Source of the DNA: Solen grandis
Taxonomy: Eukaryota; Mollusca; Bivalvia; Adapedonta; Solenidae
Assembly (NCBI GenBank): GCA_021229015.1
Contig: CM037777.1
Coordinates: forward strand, 50,478,443-50,542,442
Length of the DNA: 64,000 nt
Direction: 5' to 3'
Shown here: positions 1-11,819 of the stretch, piece by piece
Layout of the letters: each line of letters opens with the position of its first letter
How positions within the stretch are numbered: position 1 is the first letter of the stretch
The notes under the pieces: model-generated
Told to the model about the DNA's origin: nothing
The model's database searches: none
Seen by the model: the letters and a program-made list of their open reading frames with translations, nothing else
Translations under genes and position numbers: made by a program

Positions 1-107
1 ATCCCCCACCCCCACAACACAAATAATGATTGTACAGTATACTTGTCATCTCAATTTTATAAACATTGCCTTCAAAGTCACTATGACAGATAGAATCAGG
101 TTTCTAT

Positions 108-218
108 TTAAATGGTATTCATAAATAAGAGTGTGTCTGAAAGATGATAAATATTGATAGCATGGTTTGGTACCAGACTGCCATGTACACTTACTTGGAT
201 TTCCATATGTCTAGCAAT
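108..218 (-). CDS. FAAP100: FAAP100-like gene, candidate last exon
   Basis: Minus-strand open stretch of 36 codons ending in TAA. The acceptor AG lies just upstream in phase 0, which matches the phase 0 end of the exon at 635-754. The peptide contains MEIQV, then a serine/leucine stretch. I align this from memory with the VEIQV segment near the C-terminus of vertebrate FAAP100, a subunit of the Fanconi anaemia core complex that works with FANCB and FANCL in DNA crosslink repair. A good donor (GTAAGT) occurs inside the stretch after MEIQ, so the exon could be shorter and the gene could continue beyond the window. The polypyrimidine tract is weak. The exon boundary is an inference; homology was not searched. 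Confidence 0.35.
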   Translation of the reverse strand: MARHMEIQVSVHGSLVPNHAINIYHLSDTLLFMNTI

Positions 219-634
219 CTCTTATACTCTTAAAGGGCCACCTACTATACAGGTTGTTATGGAATCTACACTTTGATAAAATCAAGACTGAGACATTCTT
301 ATCCTACACTCTCTGGTGGGCGAATGTTGAACTCCAACATTCAAAATGTTTTTTTTTTTAGTTTCTGTATCTTTTTTACAATATCTAAATGGAAATATTG
401 AGAAACTATTGCTCCTATCAATGACACATATAATGATATACCCTGTAGATATACCCTGTAGAATGTCCCATCAACTGTCAGTTCTCTTTATCAACATAAC
501 TTCTTCTACACAGTAAAACTATTCTAGGATTCAAACACGATAAACTTCACATTTGCATTGTTCTGGAAAACATTACACCAAATCAAAACCAGTCTTTGAA
601 AGATAAACACATGATCCAAGACCCTCCACTAAAC

Positions 635-754
635 CTGAAATTTCTGGGAGATTCCAGTGTTTCCAACATAAGACACAGTGATAACATCACTTAAGATGCT
701 TTGTCCAGCTAAGTCAATGACAAGTTTCAAAATCTTTTTATCTGTACCCATGAA
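635..754 (-). CDS. FAAP100: FAAP100-like gene, C-terminal exon
   Basis: A 120-bp minus-strand exon of 40 codons. The acceptor GTGCCAG is upstream and the donor CAG/GTTTAG is downstream; both ends are phase 0. The peptide starts FMGTDKKILKLVIDLAGQ and ends in SQKFQ. It follows the phase-0 exon at 911-967. Without the donor the frame would stop two codons later (TAG at 629-631), so this could be the terminal exon of a shorter isoform. Alternating hydrophobic residues (DVITVSYV) suggest a beta strand, as in the C-terminal domain of FAAP100. Identity rests on the collinear order of all exons in this gene model. Confidence 0.5.
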
Positions 755-910
755 CTGGCACCTGTCACAATACAATGACAAAGTATTAAGGAGGTCCATG
801 TATAAGATAATAACTACTCAACGTTTTTGTAAAAGTAATATATAGTCCTTTCAAAAACTAACCATCATAAATATTCAACATGTGTGTAAAAATATGTGGT
901 TTTAACAAAC

Positions 911-967
911 CTGTTGCAGGAACCATGATAAACTTGCTGTAGATTTTCTGACATCATCACCAACAAT
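911..967 (-). CDS. FAAP100: FAAP100-like gene, 57-bp internal exon
   Basis: An exon of exactly 19 codons, bounded by a TTCCAG acceptor and a CAG/GTTTGT donor, phase 0 at both ends. The peptide includes STASLSWFLQQ, which I match from memory to a helix in the C-terminal part of FAAP100 (a conserved L-x-W-L-L pattern). Spliced to 635-754 it gives a continuous frame. The clean symmetric exon with consensus sites on both sides is the best evidence that this is a real gene and not chance. Confidence 0.55.
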
Positions 968-1199
968 CTGGAATTACAAACATAAAAAAACATTGTGTGT
1001 TTTGTTGTTGATGTTTTTGTTTTTTTCAATACAAACATAGGAAATATTTTGACGATTCCATTTCTATTGTTAAAAATAATTCAGACTTCACAAACAGACT
1101 GAAAATCTAAACATGAATTAATATCATACAGTCTATCCTATTGTTAACATTCAGACAGTCAGAACGAAATATTTTCAAAGTATCAAATACCATTTAAAC

Positions 1200-1330
1200 C
1201 CAAACCTTTAGTCTGGCTTCTGACTTTTTTACGCTTCGACAGTATTTCAGTCATATAGCGACGTCCAGCTAATTATAGGTGGAGGAAGACCCCGAATGCA
1301 CGAAGGCATCCGGGTAGAACCACCGACTTG
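1200..1330 (-). repeat. SINE family 1 fragment
   Basis: Shares the block 'gacagtatttcagtcatatagcgacg' (given in part) and the 'gaagaccccgaatgcac' block with the fuller copies at 3792-4037 and 24098-24352. The tRNA-like head is missing because the repeat at 1331 begins inside it. Confidence 0.7.
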
Positions 1331-2110
1331 ATAGTCTGATACCCCTGAATATGTTTATGAAGTCTATAATCAATCCCATGCCTAGTTACTGAGACATAAA
1401 TATAACACTGTGCATGCAAAATTTGACCAAAATATCCAAGTTAGAAAAGGACCATAATTTGTATTGAATTTAGTAAGAGGTATCCTCTAAAATTTTCAAA
1501 TCGATACCATTATAAATGATTTCTGAGATATAAGCTGGATAGTAGCTTGAATACAAAACTTGGAACAAATTTTCTTTTGCATGCAAAACTTTAACCAAAA
1601 AGTCTAAGTCAAAAAGTGGCCATAATCTGCATTAGATTCAGTCAAAAACTATCTGTGTAATAGTATGATACCACTGAATATATTAAAGAAGTTTCAGACC
1701 AATTCTATTCCTGGTTAATGTGATATAAGCATGAAATTCCTTGCATGCAAAACTTAACTGAATAGGAGCCATAATCTGTAATATATTACATCAAGAGTTA
1801 TCTTCTCTGATAGTATGATACCCTTGAAGATGTTAAAAATGTTTCAAATCAATCCCATGTCTGGATACTGAGATATAAGCATGCAAATTACCTTATAATC
1901 CAAATTTCTAAGTTAAAAATGATTTGTATTAAATTCAGTAAGAGTTATTAACCCTGGTTTTCTGATGCCCCTTAACATATTCATAAACTTTAAAGTCATG
2001 AATGGTTATTGAGATATAAGCTTGATAGTAGCTTGCATGTAAAACTTGAGCCAAAAAGCTGCAACCCCAACACCAATGCCGAAACTGACACAAGGGTGAC
2101 TGTAATAGCT
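1331..2110 (+). repeat. bivalve dispersed repeat, 'catgcaaaact' family
   Basis: Degenerate internal repeats of roughly 150-170 bp that carry 'gatacccctgaa', 'gagatataagc' and 'gcatgcaaaactt'. The same family occurs at 8650-9838. Both copies end with a block 'gctctcatattcttcgaat', which forms a TATTC-TTC-GAATA hairpin. No coding potential is visible. It looks like a non-autonomous mobile element. Confidence 0.6.
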
Positions 2111-2690
2111 CTCATATTCTTCGAATAGTCCAGCAAAAAAATAAACACAGGAATTCCCAAACTTAACTTATGAGATTCTTCGAATAGTCAAGCTGAAAAA
2201 TAAACACAGGAATTCCCAAACTTAACTTCGAATAGTCAAGCTGAAAATAAACACAGGAATTCCCAAACTTAACTTATGAGATTCTTCGAATAGTCCAGCA
2301 AAAAAATAAACACAGGAATTCCCAAACTTAACTTATGAGATTCTTCGAATAGTCCAGCAAAAAAATAAACACAGGAAATCCCAAACTTAACTTATGAGAT
2401 TCTTCGAATAGTCAAGCTGAAAAATAAACACAGGAATTCCCAAACTTAACTTATGAGATTCTTCGAATAGTCAAGCTGAAAAATAAACACAGGAATTCCC
2501 AAACTTAACTTATGAGATTCTTCGAATAGTCCAGCAAAAAAATAAACACAGGAATTCCCAAACTTAACTTATGAGATTCTTCGAATAGTCAAGCTGAAAA
2601 ATAAACACAGAAATTCCCAAACTTAACTTATGAGATTCTTCGAAAAGTCCAGCAAAAAAATAAACACAGGAATTCCCAAACTTAACTTAC
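2111..2690 (+). repeat. 59-bp tandem array
   Basis: Ten copies of a 59-bp unit that begins ttcttcgaatagtc and includes taaacacaggaattccc. Successive ttcgaatag starts are 59 bp apart, except one unit shortened to 48 bp and one of 58 bp. Two subtypes alternate ('caagctgaaaa' and 'ccagcaaaaa'). The unit is derived from the 3' end of the adjoining dispersed repeat. Confidence 0.9.
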
Positions 2691-3791
2691 GCAAGTTCTT
2701 TATGCATCATGCTTTACTACCTCAAAAGCTACTGACCTAAAACCATCTTTCTACATTTAATATCAGTGACCTTGACAGCAACTGTAAAGAGCTTTAAAGC
2801 AATTCAAGACTTTATTCTCATTCAAGCTATTTATGCACCAGCTTTTGTTAAAAGATCTTTCATAACAAGAGTTATTTAACAAAGGAGAACACATCATTAA
2901 AGCAAAAATGAAGGATTTTTATTAATCATAAATGTGACAGGAAGTTGAGCAAAGCCAAGACAAAAAAAAAATGCAATCCCATCTTTGTCTGTTGGCCTCT
3001 CTCTCTTATTTTTATGTAATCATAATGACAAAAACACAAGATTTCCTTCTTCTATGGAATAAATCAAGTCCAAAACAAAAACAACAAAAACAAATAATCA
3101 TGTATCAAACACTTCTAACCCAGCATCTTTTTTTTTACAATTCCTGCAGCACAGTTTTAACTCTTGGGTTAAAACAAAAATATTTCAGGATGATAGGAGA
3201 CAAGTCCTGTCCTCTATATGGGCAGAACTTGGCAATTGTCCCCAACACTCATGCAAGTACTAAGATCTTTGCTACAGAATCTGATCTCCCAGTCTGTCTT
3301 GTAATATGTCAAAAAGAAATTTGCATCATGTGAATATTTCTATTCAACAATAAAAAAAATAAAGATATAGTGGAAAAGATGTGAAACTCAAACACTTTCA
3401 ATAAAAACAAGTTCCAGAGAATAAAAACAATATTTTGTGCACCATGGTACTTTTAACATGATAATATGAATTATTTATGATAGTAAACTAGTGTTATTAC
3501 TGAAGCTGATAATTAACCCTGCTGCCTTATGAATATGAAAAGATATTGAACATATCTGAAGTTCAACTCAATGGGTTGTAACGTGACAGGATGAGACAGG
3601 ATCTTTATAATGCATGTGTATAGCAGAACTTCATTTTTGTGGTAGTTTTCATATGGTTAAAATGGACTGATCAGCAGTATCATGACCTCTGAACCTTTCC
3701 ATTGTTTACAAATGTATTCAAATTGAGAGACTAGATTCAGTGAGATGAGAAATACACATGTTTTTTTTTTTTTTTTCAGTTATTATTTAAA
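2691..3791. other. non-coding, AT-rich
   Basis: No exon or repeat I can support. The 120-codon plus-strand frame at 2971-3333 has low-complexity composition (poly-A, CAAAAA runs) and no splice or start context. Confidence 0.5.
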
Positions 3792-4037
3792 CTTGACTAG
3801 ACTATTGAGTTCACCGTCGCTTTGACAGTATTTCAGCGACATCCAGCTAATCACAGGTGGAGGAAGACCCCGAATGCACGGAGGCATCCGGGTAAAACCA
3901 CCGACCTACCGCAAGTCAGCTGGAAGGCTTCCTCACATGAAAATCCAAATGACCCTACCGGGATTTGAACCCACATGGTGAGGGGCTGAGTGAGTGTTAA
4001 AGTCAGCGACTTTACCCTCTCAGCCACGGAGGCCCCT
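3792..4037 (-). repeat. tRNA-derived SINE, family 1
   Basis: Read on the minus strand the element begins with a tRNA-like head at about 3960-4037: box A TGGCTGAGAGGG and box B GGTTCAAATCCC. A body with 'gcatccgggt' and a 'cagtatttcag' core follows. It matches 24098-24352 along its full length. Transcription by RNA polymerase III from the internal boxes is inferred from the family type. Confidence 0.85.
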
Positions 4038-4463
4038 ATATAGGATATTTTAGATGTTTTATATACTACAAAACTGACATGACAGGAACAGGGTTAAACC
4101 TTCCCATGTCACCATACACAGTGAAATTATTACACAATCTGTATAACTTACTCACACTTCCACAAATTTTCTCCTGTAAAATTCAAATTCAAACTGACAT
4201 AAACTAATAAACTATGCCACTTATATTAAATTTTGGACAGCTGGAATTGTCTTACACAGTGCACTGTCAAGTTTATTTACTGAAAGAAAATTCAAAACAT
4301 TTCAATTCTGGAGTTTTGGTATGCAAGTCCCAATAAGAAAATGCAAATAAGAAGTGACAGTGTTCTAAAATTTTCACAATTCATCCCTAACTGCACACCT
4401 CAGACAAGTGCCTAAGGAGGGCATAGAATTTTCCAGACAGGCTCCCAGGCTCAAGTTTACATT

Positions 4464-4768
4464 TTACTTATTTATTTTTGGAACAACAGGCTCTGTAGAA
4501 ACTGCTGGCATGTCAATTGTACTGGCAGAAACAAGACTAGCTGCGACTGACACTGCGGTATGAGCCAAACCCATCCGCACAATCCACAGATCTGACAGTC
4601 GTACCTCACAAGGCTGTACCACACATGTGGACAGGACCAAAACAACTGGTATAGTTAAGTTCCCACCAACAGTTTTCAAGTCATACTGCATGACACTACA
4701 GCAACTTATATTAATCCGACATTGGGCTGACCAGTCTGGGAAAGTACACGGAGTAACTATCAAGACAG
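4464..4768 (-). CDS. FAAP100: FAAP100-like gene, long exon (beta domain)
   Basis: Long minus-strand exon starting after a TATAG acceptor and open for about 100 codons to a TAA at 4464-4466. The peptide runs through CTFPDWSAQCRINISCCS, NLTIPVVLVLSTCVV and ASTIDMPAV. I match these from memory, in order, to the region after the coiled coil of FAAP100 (the D-L-P-V-T-V strand and the H-T-V-D-M motif). Two donors are possible: GAG/GTACGA in the middle (phase 0, compatible with the exon at 911-967) or GTAAAA just before the stop. At least one exon between this one and 967 is probably missing from the model. Confidence 0.5.
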
Positions 4769-5214
4769 CTATAAACCAGACCAAATGTTAATAATTTTGG
4801 TTGAATCAAATGACACCCTTGTATCTAAGTTTCCATGGGGAGTTATTGAAGTGCTGGAGAACTTGCATTCACAATAATATGAGACATCTGGGCTCGAAAT
4901 TAACACTAGCAAACTTGCAAAATGCAATTGAGAAATGCATTTTGCAAGTTCATTTTCTAGCTGCTCACATTTTTTGCATGTGCAAAGTTTTGAAACCAAT
5001 CAAAGTTGGCATCATGTTTTCTCTATCGGGACAAGTAAAATCTATTAAACGGAGCCGTAATTTAAACTTGTGTAGCTGCTAGACTGACACCCAATGTTTT
5101 CTGATACTAGTCATTACCCAGTAACTACATACAGTACAGTCTGACTATTTACGTTTATCATTTTATGCACAGCCAATATGTAACAATGTCAAAGCATTAC
5201 ACAACAATTTTTAA

Positions 5215-5832
5215 ACAAGAGGGCCATGATGGTCCTAAATTGCTCACCTGAATTTAAATGCTAGAGAGAAAATGCTTAAGTAAAGTAAAAAATTTACACA
5301 TAATAAATTATATAGTATTTAAATTTGATTAATTATTAGTTCTGGTGACCATCTTGGTTGGCAGATCAAAACGATTTTAGTTATTTTTGCTTAGTACCAC
5401 CTAAGGATCATTCCTGTAAAATTTCATCAAAATCTGCTCAGTGGTTTAGGAGGAGATGTCGTTTAAAGATTATTCTATTTTTAGCTCTGACGGCCATCTT
5501 GGTTGGCGATCCTGAATGATTTTAGCTATTTTTGTAGACACAAAAGATCATTCCTTATTTCATAAAATCTGCTAGGGTTTAGAGGAGATGTCGTTTAAAG
5601 ATTTTTCTATTTTTAGCTCTGGCGGCCATCTTGATTAGTGGATCGGAATGATTTTAGCTATGTTTGCTCAGTACCACCTAAGGATCATTCCTGTATAATT
5701 TCATCAAAATCTGCTAAGCAGTTTAGGAGATGTCGTTTAAAGCAAAAGTTGGCGATGCACAATGGACAAAGACTGATTATAATACCTCACCTGAGCACTT
5801 TGTGCTCAGTTGAGCTAAAAAAAAAAAAGAAC
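5215..5832 (+). mobile_element. Helentron/pearl-like non-autonomous element E1
   Basis: Starts 'acaagagggccatgatgg', then GCTCACCTGA. Ends with a perfect hairpin CTGAGCACTTTGTGCTCAG (5791-5809), then TTGAG-CTAAAA and a poly-A run. Interior carries degenerate 'ggccatcttgg' repeats. The subterminal inverted motif, 3' hairpin and CTAA end resemble rolling-circle Helentron-associated elements ('pearl' repeats of bivalves). No protein is encoded. Confidence 0.6.
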
Positions 5833-6699
5833 AGTAGTAATAATCAAATAACCAGACATTGTTGATATATCAACACTAATTATACTTATTTTTTTAAATA
5901 TTTGTTAATTATTTAACTTGGGCGTCTCACACTGAGAAGAAAATAATAGTTTGCCTTTTTAAAATATATACCATTCATGAAATTGATATTGCAAGTGAAT
6001 GATAAATTTTGTGAGTTGAAATTTCAGCTATTCACAAAAATTTGCAGTTGGCAAAAAAACTTACATTTGAGCCCTGGACAGATTGATATTTTGACAGACA
6101 AACTATGATCCATTCTGGTCATGCCCACATGGGACTTAATAATATCAATAAAATGTATCCAAGTACTTCAACACAATAGTAACCAAAAAGTATTCCATTA
6201 AATGCTATCGTATTAAACAATAACTGAGTAATAAATTCAACGCTTCTAGCATTCAGGCTACTATCTTATTGGATATAAATTATCCCATAATGATCTATTT
6301 TGTTTACAAAAAGCCACCAGTATTAATCACAATAATACCTTTAATTTCTAACCGTTTATTACAAAACAAATACACAATTGTCTCTATTGGACCCTAGTGA
6401 TGCATGTAATGAGGACACATGTGCAAACCACACAATAGCTGGATGGGTCCGTTAACCTTATCATCTCCACAGTCAAACAAACATTCAACACTGCTAATGG
6501 TCGACTTCATTTAGAGCACATGCTTGCTACGTATACTGCACAAAGGAACCAACATTTGACACCAACACTTTCACTATTGTATACTGATGGTTTCATGATG
6601 TCAGAATTAGATCCACAATGTTTGTTTACTGGGTTTGACATCCCACTGACAGTATTTCAGTCCACTACAGTTGATGTCCACATGGGACGGATACAGTGC

Positions 6700-7060
6700 T
6701 GCCATTATTTAAATTTAAAGTGTGACCTTGACCTTGAAGCTACAGACCTGGGGATTGTGCGCAACACATCGTCTCAGGATGGTGAACATTTCTGCCAGGT
6801 AATTTCAAAATCCATCAAGGAATGTTAGAGTTATGGAGGAGAAACGAAAAATAGACCCTTTTTTGACCTTTGAACTGTAGGTGTGACCTTGACCTTGAAG
6901 CTACAGACCTGGCATTGTGCACGACACATCATCTCATGATGGTGAACATTGCTGCCAAGTAATTTCAAAATTCATCAGGAATGTCAGAGTTATGGAGTGG
7001 AAACGAAATCCGGTCGGACGGTTCGATTACTATATGCCCACCTTCGGGAGCATAAAAAAA
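6700..7060 (+). repeat. 'gtgaccttgacctt' repeat, two units
   Basis: Two diverged units of about 165-175 bp that share 'gtgaccttgaccttgaagc', 'gatggtgaacatt' and 'gttatggag'. The element ends at 'cccaccttcgggagcataaa'. A plus-strand ORF across it (6520-6828) has no coding features. Confidence 0.7.
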
Positions 7061-7590
7061 CTATCCATATAAGCTGAGCAGCCACCAACAAGGCCTGTAA
7101 ATGTACAGTGAAGCTAAAATGGCAAAATGTTTGTATGATTCAACAACCTTATATTCTATAGGAGGGTACTATACATGTACTTGGCTCTAAGTCACCATCT
7201 CCAAAGACTATATTGTAGACTCAAACACAGGAAATCTACATTTTGAAATAGTACATACCCGTATCTTCTTTCATAGAACATAAATTCAAAAAAAAAAAGG
7301 TATCAGAATAGCATCAATTTGAATTTTCTGAGTCTACTTAATCATATAAAAAGTGTTATCTATTAAAATACCCCGTTTTTCAATTGGAATAGACCCTTTT
7401 CTATCAAAATACAACTTTGCAATTAATATCAATGACGAACCTTATTCAACAGATAATTGTAAAGGAATCTTGTTGCTTTTTCTTATGGGGGTGGGTTGGG
7501 GATGTGTAGATTAAAGCACTGAGGTCTTCCTTTCCAGCCCACTTGAAAAAAAAAAAAAAATGTAAATTGAATAAAGAGTGTTGGCTAAAT

Positions 7591-7890
7591 GTTTGTTGGG
7601 TTAAACGTCACACCGACAGTACTTCAGTCATTTGGAGACTAGGTCTACTTGAGACAGATATAGTGCTGCCATACTGCATATCACACCATAGACATGTGGC
7701 ATGATACCACACAGTCACATTATCCTGACACCAGATCAACCAGTCGTGAAACTACCTTATATGCTGAGGCAATGCAAGGGAGCAATACCAGTATCAATAT
7801 TTACAACTTTGGTATGTCGTGGCCAGGGATCGAACCCATGACCTCCCGGTTCCAAGGCAGATGCTCGAATCACTCAGCCACCAGGGACGT
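7591..7890 (-). repeat. tRNA-derived SINE, family 2
   Basis: Minus-strand element with a tRNA-like head at about 7826-7890 (box A TGGCTGAGTGATTCGAG, box B GGGTTCGATCC). A central 'catagacatgtggcatgat' body and a 3' 'cagtacttcagtcat' core follow. Related copies lie at 18700-19010, 39113-39281 and 56690-56800. It ends about 20 bp from the splice donor of the exon at 7912-7964. Confidence 0.85.
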
Positions 7891-7911
7891 GAGTGCTGAC
7901 TGTATACTTAC

Positions 7912-7964
7912 CACAATTATTGCATAGATTGTTCCATCCACTCCCTTCACAGGCAAACATCCAA
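7912..7964 (-). CDS. FAAP100: FAAP100-like gene, 53-bp exon
   Basis: Bounded by a TTTCAG acceptor and a strong GTAAGT donor. Read in the phase left by the exon at 11554-11660 (one base carried over) it gives VGCLPVKGVDGTIYAIIV, a beta-propeller-like strand pair (hydrophobic, then a G-x-D-G turn, then hydrophobic). I place this at the L-A-L-S-x-K-G-R-L blade of FAAP100. Phase agreement with the upstream exon supports the splice. Confidence 0.55.
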
Positions 7965-8071
7965 CTGAAACATAAAACACCAAGCATGTTACTGGCCACA
8001 TCCTGCATACCACAGGAGGCAATTTATACCCCATGCATCACTGTTTTGTTGTTTTAACAGTCTAATCCAGT

Positions 8072-8640
8072 TTATAATAACCACCTAGTACAGGTGATAT
8101 ATATATCCCCTCCTACACAGCCTGGACTCACAGTACTCAGGGAAAGGTATTGAACTTTTGTAAAACAAGATGTAAAGTGACAACATGCATTATTCCTAGA
8201 CAGGACCCTTTTTGTGAAGCAGCAGTATGATGACCTTGACCCTGACACAAATTTGAAAGAATTGTAAAAATCAAAAAAGGTCAAATAAATAATTAACACA
8301 TATAAATAATGATGCTACAGAAAAATAGAATTTTGTTAAGTTGCTCAATTGATATATAGGATTAAAAAAAACTTAGAGCTAATATATCATTTTTGTATGA
8401 AGACCAAACTAAATTCAATGATCAACATCATTTTATTTGCCATATACCTATTCGATGGTACAAGCAAACAGGTGCACATATAGCTTGCCTGTTAGCGGGC
8501 ATTGACTTTGGATATCTGGTATCAAGATTCCCTCGATCATTTATAATATGATACATTGTAAACAACGCAACATAAAAATGAAACAGAGGACAGCATGCTC
8601 GACTATTCAAAATGCTTGTTGGTAAATAAAATAAAATCTA
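8072..8640. other. non-coding between exon and repeat
   Basis: AT-rich, likely intronic if the FAAP100-like model is right. No feature seen beyond short ORFs without context. Confidence 0.4.
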
Positions 8641-8649
8641 TTCTATTCT

Positions 8650-9838
8650 TGCCCTTCATATATCCTGTATATAATAATAGTCAAAAATGATATACCTTGA
8701 TAGTCTAATATCCCTAAATAGGTTTATGAAGTCTAAAATCAATTCCATGTATAGTCTACTGAGACAGAAGCATAATTACACTGTAAATGCAAAACTTTAA
8801 CCAAGTATCCAAGTTAGAAAAGGGCCATAATTTGTATAAAATTCAGTCCAAGAGTTACCCTCCTTCGTTTTCTGATGCTCCTGAACACACTTCCAAACGT
8901 TCTAGTCAATACCATAAACAATTTCTGAGATATAAGCTGGATAGTAGCTTGCATGCAAAACTTTAACCAAAAAGTCTAAGTCAAAAAGTGGCCCTAATCT
9001 GCATTATATTCAATTAAAAACGATCTGCCACTATAGTATGATACATTGAACATATTAAAGAAGTTTCAAATCAAACCCATGCCTAAAATTAAAAAAGGGG
9101 CCATAACTTGAAATATATTACATCAAATGTTATCTTCCTTGACAGTATAATACCCCTAAACATATTAAAGATGTTTCAAATCAATCCCATGCCTGGACTC
9201 TATGAAAGTACCATGCATGCAAAACTAACCAAAAATTTCTAAGTTAAAAAGGGGCCATAACTTGTAATATATTCCATCATGAGTTATCAACCTTGATAGT
9301 ATGATACCCCTTAACATATTAAAGATGTTTCAAGTCAATTGCATACCTGGATACTGAGATATAAGCATGAAAGTACCTTGCATGTAAAACTTTAACCAAA
9401 ATTTTTAAGTTAAAAAAGGGGCCATAATTTCTAATCTATTCCATCAAGAGTTATCTACCTTGGTTGTCTGATGCCCCTAAACATATTCATAAACTTTCAA
9501 GTCAATACCATGAATAGTTGGAGATATAAGGCTGATAGTAGCCTGCATGCAAAACTTTAATCAAATTTTCTATTGCATGCAAAACTTTAACCAAAATTTC
9601 TAAGTTAAAAAGGGGCCATAATTCATATCAAATTCAGTCAAGAGGTATCCAACTCTGTTGCTTGATGCCCCTGAACATATTCATAAACTTTCAAGTCAAT
9701 ACCATAAATCGTTATTGAGATATAATGTTGATAGTAACTTGCATGCAAAACTTTAACCAAGAGCTGCAACGCCAACACCAACGCTGACGCAAGGGCGACT
9801 GCAATAGCTCTCATATTCTTCGAATAGTTGAGCTAAAA
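8650..9838 (+). repeat. bivalve dispersed repeat, 'catgcaaaact' family
   Basis: About seven degenerate units with 'gcatgcaaaactttaacc', 'gggccataa' and 'gagatataagc'. It ends in a CTCATATTCTTCGAATAG hairpin, then TTGAGCTAAAA, and directly abuts element E2. Same family as 1331-2110, with an intact 3' end here. Confidence 0.75.
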
Positions 9839-10768
9839 ACAAGAGGGCCATATGGCCCTAGATCATTCACCAGAGTACATCAGCTTATATAAAATAATTC
9901 AAGTCACTTGATTTTACCTGATTTCTTCCAGCAGCAACCAAATTCAAATTTCAGATAGAAAGAATTCTTAACTTAGTCAATCATCTGGAGGCCTCATTTT
10001 TTTAGGGATCAAAAATGCTTACACAATTATGGTATGAAACCTTGAGGTAATCAATGGTGCAAAACAAAAATTAATTCTAAACATTTCCAGGTCCGAAGAA
10101 TTTTTAATTTTTCTATACAGAGTTTTTTCAGGGATCACCTTAAGTATAGCAATTATGGTAGACAGCCATGAGGTAACAATACATGCCAAAAGAAATTTAA
10201 TTTTAACCAATGGTTTCATAGAAGAAGAAATATTTGAAATCTTCTATATGGAGTTAGTATGTAAGGAAACTAGATGACCTCTAGGGGCCTCATTTTACAA
10301 GGGATCAACTTTATTTTAGCAATTATGGGAAATATTCATGAGGTGACCATTTGTGCCAAATTAAATTAAATTCTGACCATTGGCTTCATAGAAGAAGAAT
10401 TTTGAAATTTTCTATATAGGTTACATATAGGGGCCTCATTTTTTAAGGGATAAACTTCATTTTAACAATTATGGTAGAGCATTATGAGGTGACCATTTGT
10501 GCCAAAGGAAATTAAATTCTGACAAATGGTTTCAGAAGAGAAGATTTTTGAAGTTTTTCAAGTAAAATTCTTTTAGTTGTCATGCCAACAAGAATTCTGC
10601 ATGGATCAAGTTTATTTTAGCAACTTTTTTGGAGGTTCAACCAAAGATGACCCATGCCAAATTTCATCAATTTCTACTTCACCGTTTCAGAGTAGATGTC
10701 GTTTAAAGCAAAGGACAACGGACGCAGGGTTATAGTAATAGATTGTGCTCTGGTGAGCTAAAAAAAAC
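9839..10768 (+). mobile_element. Helentron/pearl-like non-autonomous element E2
   Basis: Starts 'acaagagggccatatggccc', then TTCACCAGAG. Ends GTGCTCTGGTGAGCTAAAA. The interior has three to four degenerate units containing 'ggggcctcatttt' and 'gaagaagaa'. The terminal motifs are complementary with a different central base pair from E1 and E3. The 3' hairpin seen in E1 and E3 has decayed. Confidence 0.6.
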
Positions 10769-11553
10769 ATCATTAACAAAATATTTTTTCTGGAATTTAA
10801 TCAACAATTTTTAAGCCAATGAATCATCTATCAAGAAGTGTACAGTGTTACTTGGTATCAGACAAGGGGTAACTGAACAGTGTGTGTCTAGTGCACTGTG
10901 TCAATAGATTGAAGCTTAATCATCACAGACTTCCCTGCAATGGAAATGTTATTCACATACTGTTGTTATTTTGGTCTCAAAAAAAAACAACATTATTATT
11001 CAAATTTCCAACTGATCAATACTGATATACTTAAGAAAAAAAAAATATTTATGTCAGGAAAAATAACACTGCTCTTGAGTTTACAATCTGTAGTTGTTGT
11101 TTTTTATCATTGTCTTTATCCCCCTCTAGTATTTAGGATCTATTCCGTATGAGGAAAAAAGCTTTTCAAAATGTGAAGGGAAAAAAGAAAAAAGATAACT
11201 GTTGGTTCCTTTCAGAATATCAAAATGGCAGCAAGAACAATCACAACACATGTAATGTCAGTGAACATACACCTTGTTAGGTATACAATATACATACATA
11301 TTGCAAGCTATCAAATGTTCTAAGGTTTGAGAAATATGTTGCTATTTTACTTTATCAGTAAAACAATGTCACTTAGATCTAAATAAAAGTCTATTTCTGT
11401 CAAGTGAATGCATCACAATCAGTGTTACAGATGCTATTTTTGGTGAAACAAGATGAATTTGGAAAAACATTTCAAAAACAATGGTTTTCCCCCTTAAACA
11501 CAAATTGCTTCTAAAGGCCTGATAAAACACTCAATTAGATGTGACAAAGATAC
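10769..11553. other. non-coding, likely intron
   Basis: AT-rich DNA without recognisable repeats or exons. Bounded on the right by the exon at 11554-11660. Confidence 0.4.
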
Positions 11554-11660
11554 CTTGTGTGTCTGAGGTAAAATATTGGTTGGTTTTGAGATGGCTACGA
11601 ACACAGTCTGGCAAACTGGCCACATTGGTGAACACTTCCTCACCCGACTTGTGCACCTGC
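11554..11660 (-). CDS. FAAP100: FAAP100-like gene, 107-bp exon
   Basis: Acceptor TTCCAG, donor CAAG/GTATCT. The frame that joins the next exon without a break reads VHKSGEEVFTNVASLPDCVR and then SHLKTNQYFTSDTQ. Another frame is also open, so the reading is chosen only by phase agreement with 7912-7964. An exon between this one and 13272-13383 may be missing because their phases do not match directly. Confidence 0.5.
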
Positions 11661-11819
11661 CTGGAACAGAAATACAAACATCTTGTCAAAATAAAGAAGT
11701 ATCCAAATCAAGTCCCAGATCCAATAGTTACATTGGGCTATCATGTTATCAATGGTTGACCTGGCTCCAAGTTTTCAAAAATACTCAAGTACAACCTCAG
11801 GCTCAAAATCACTCATACC

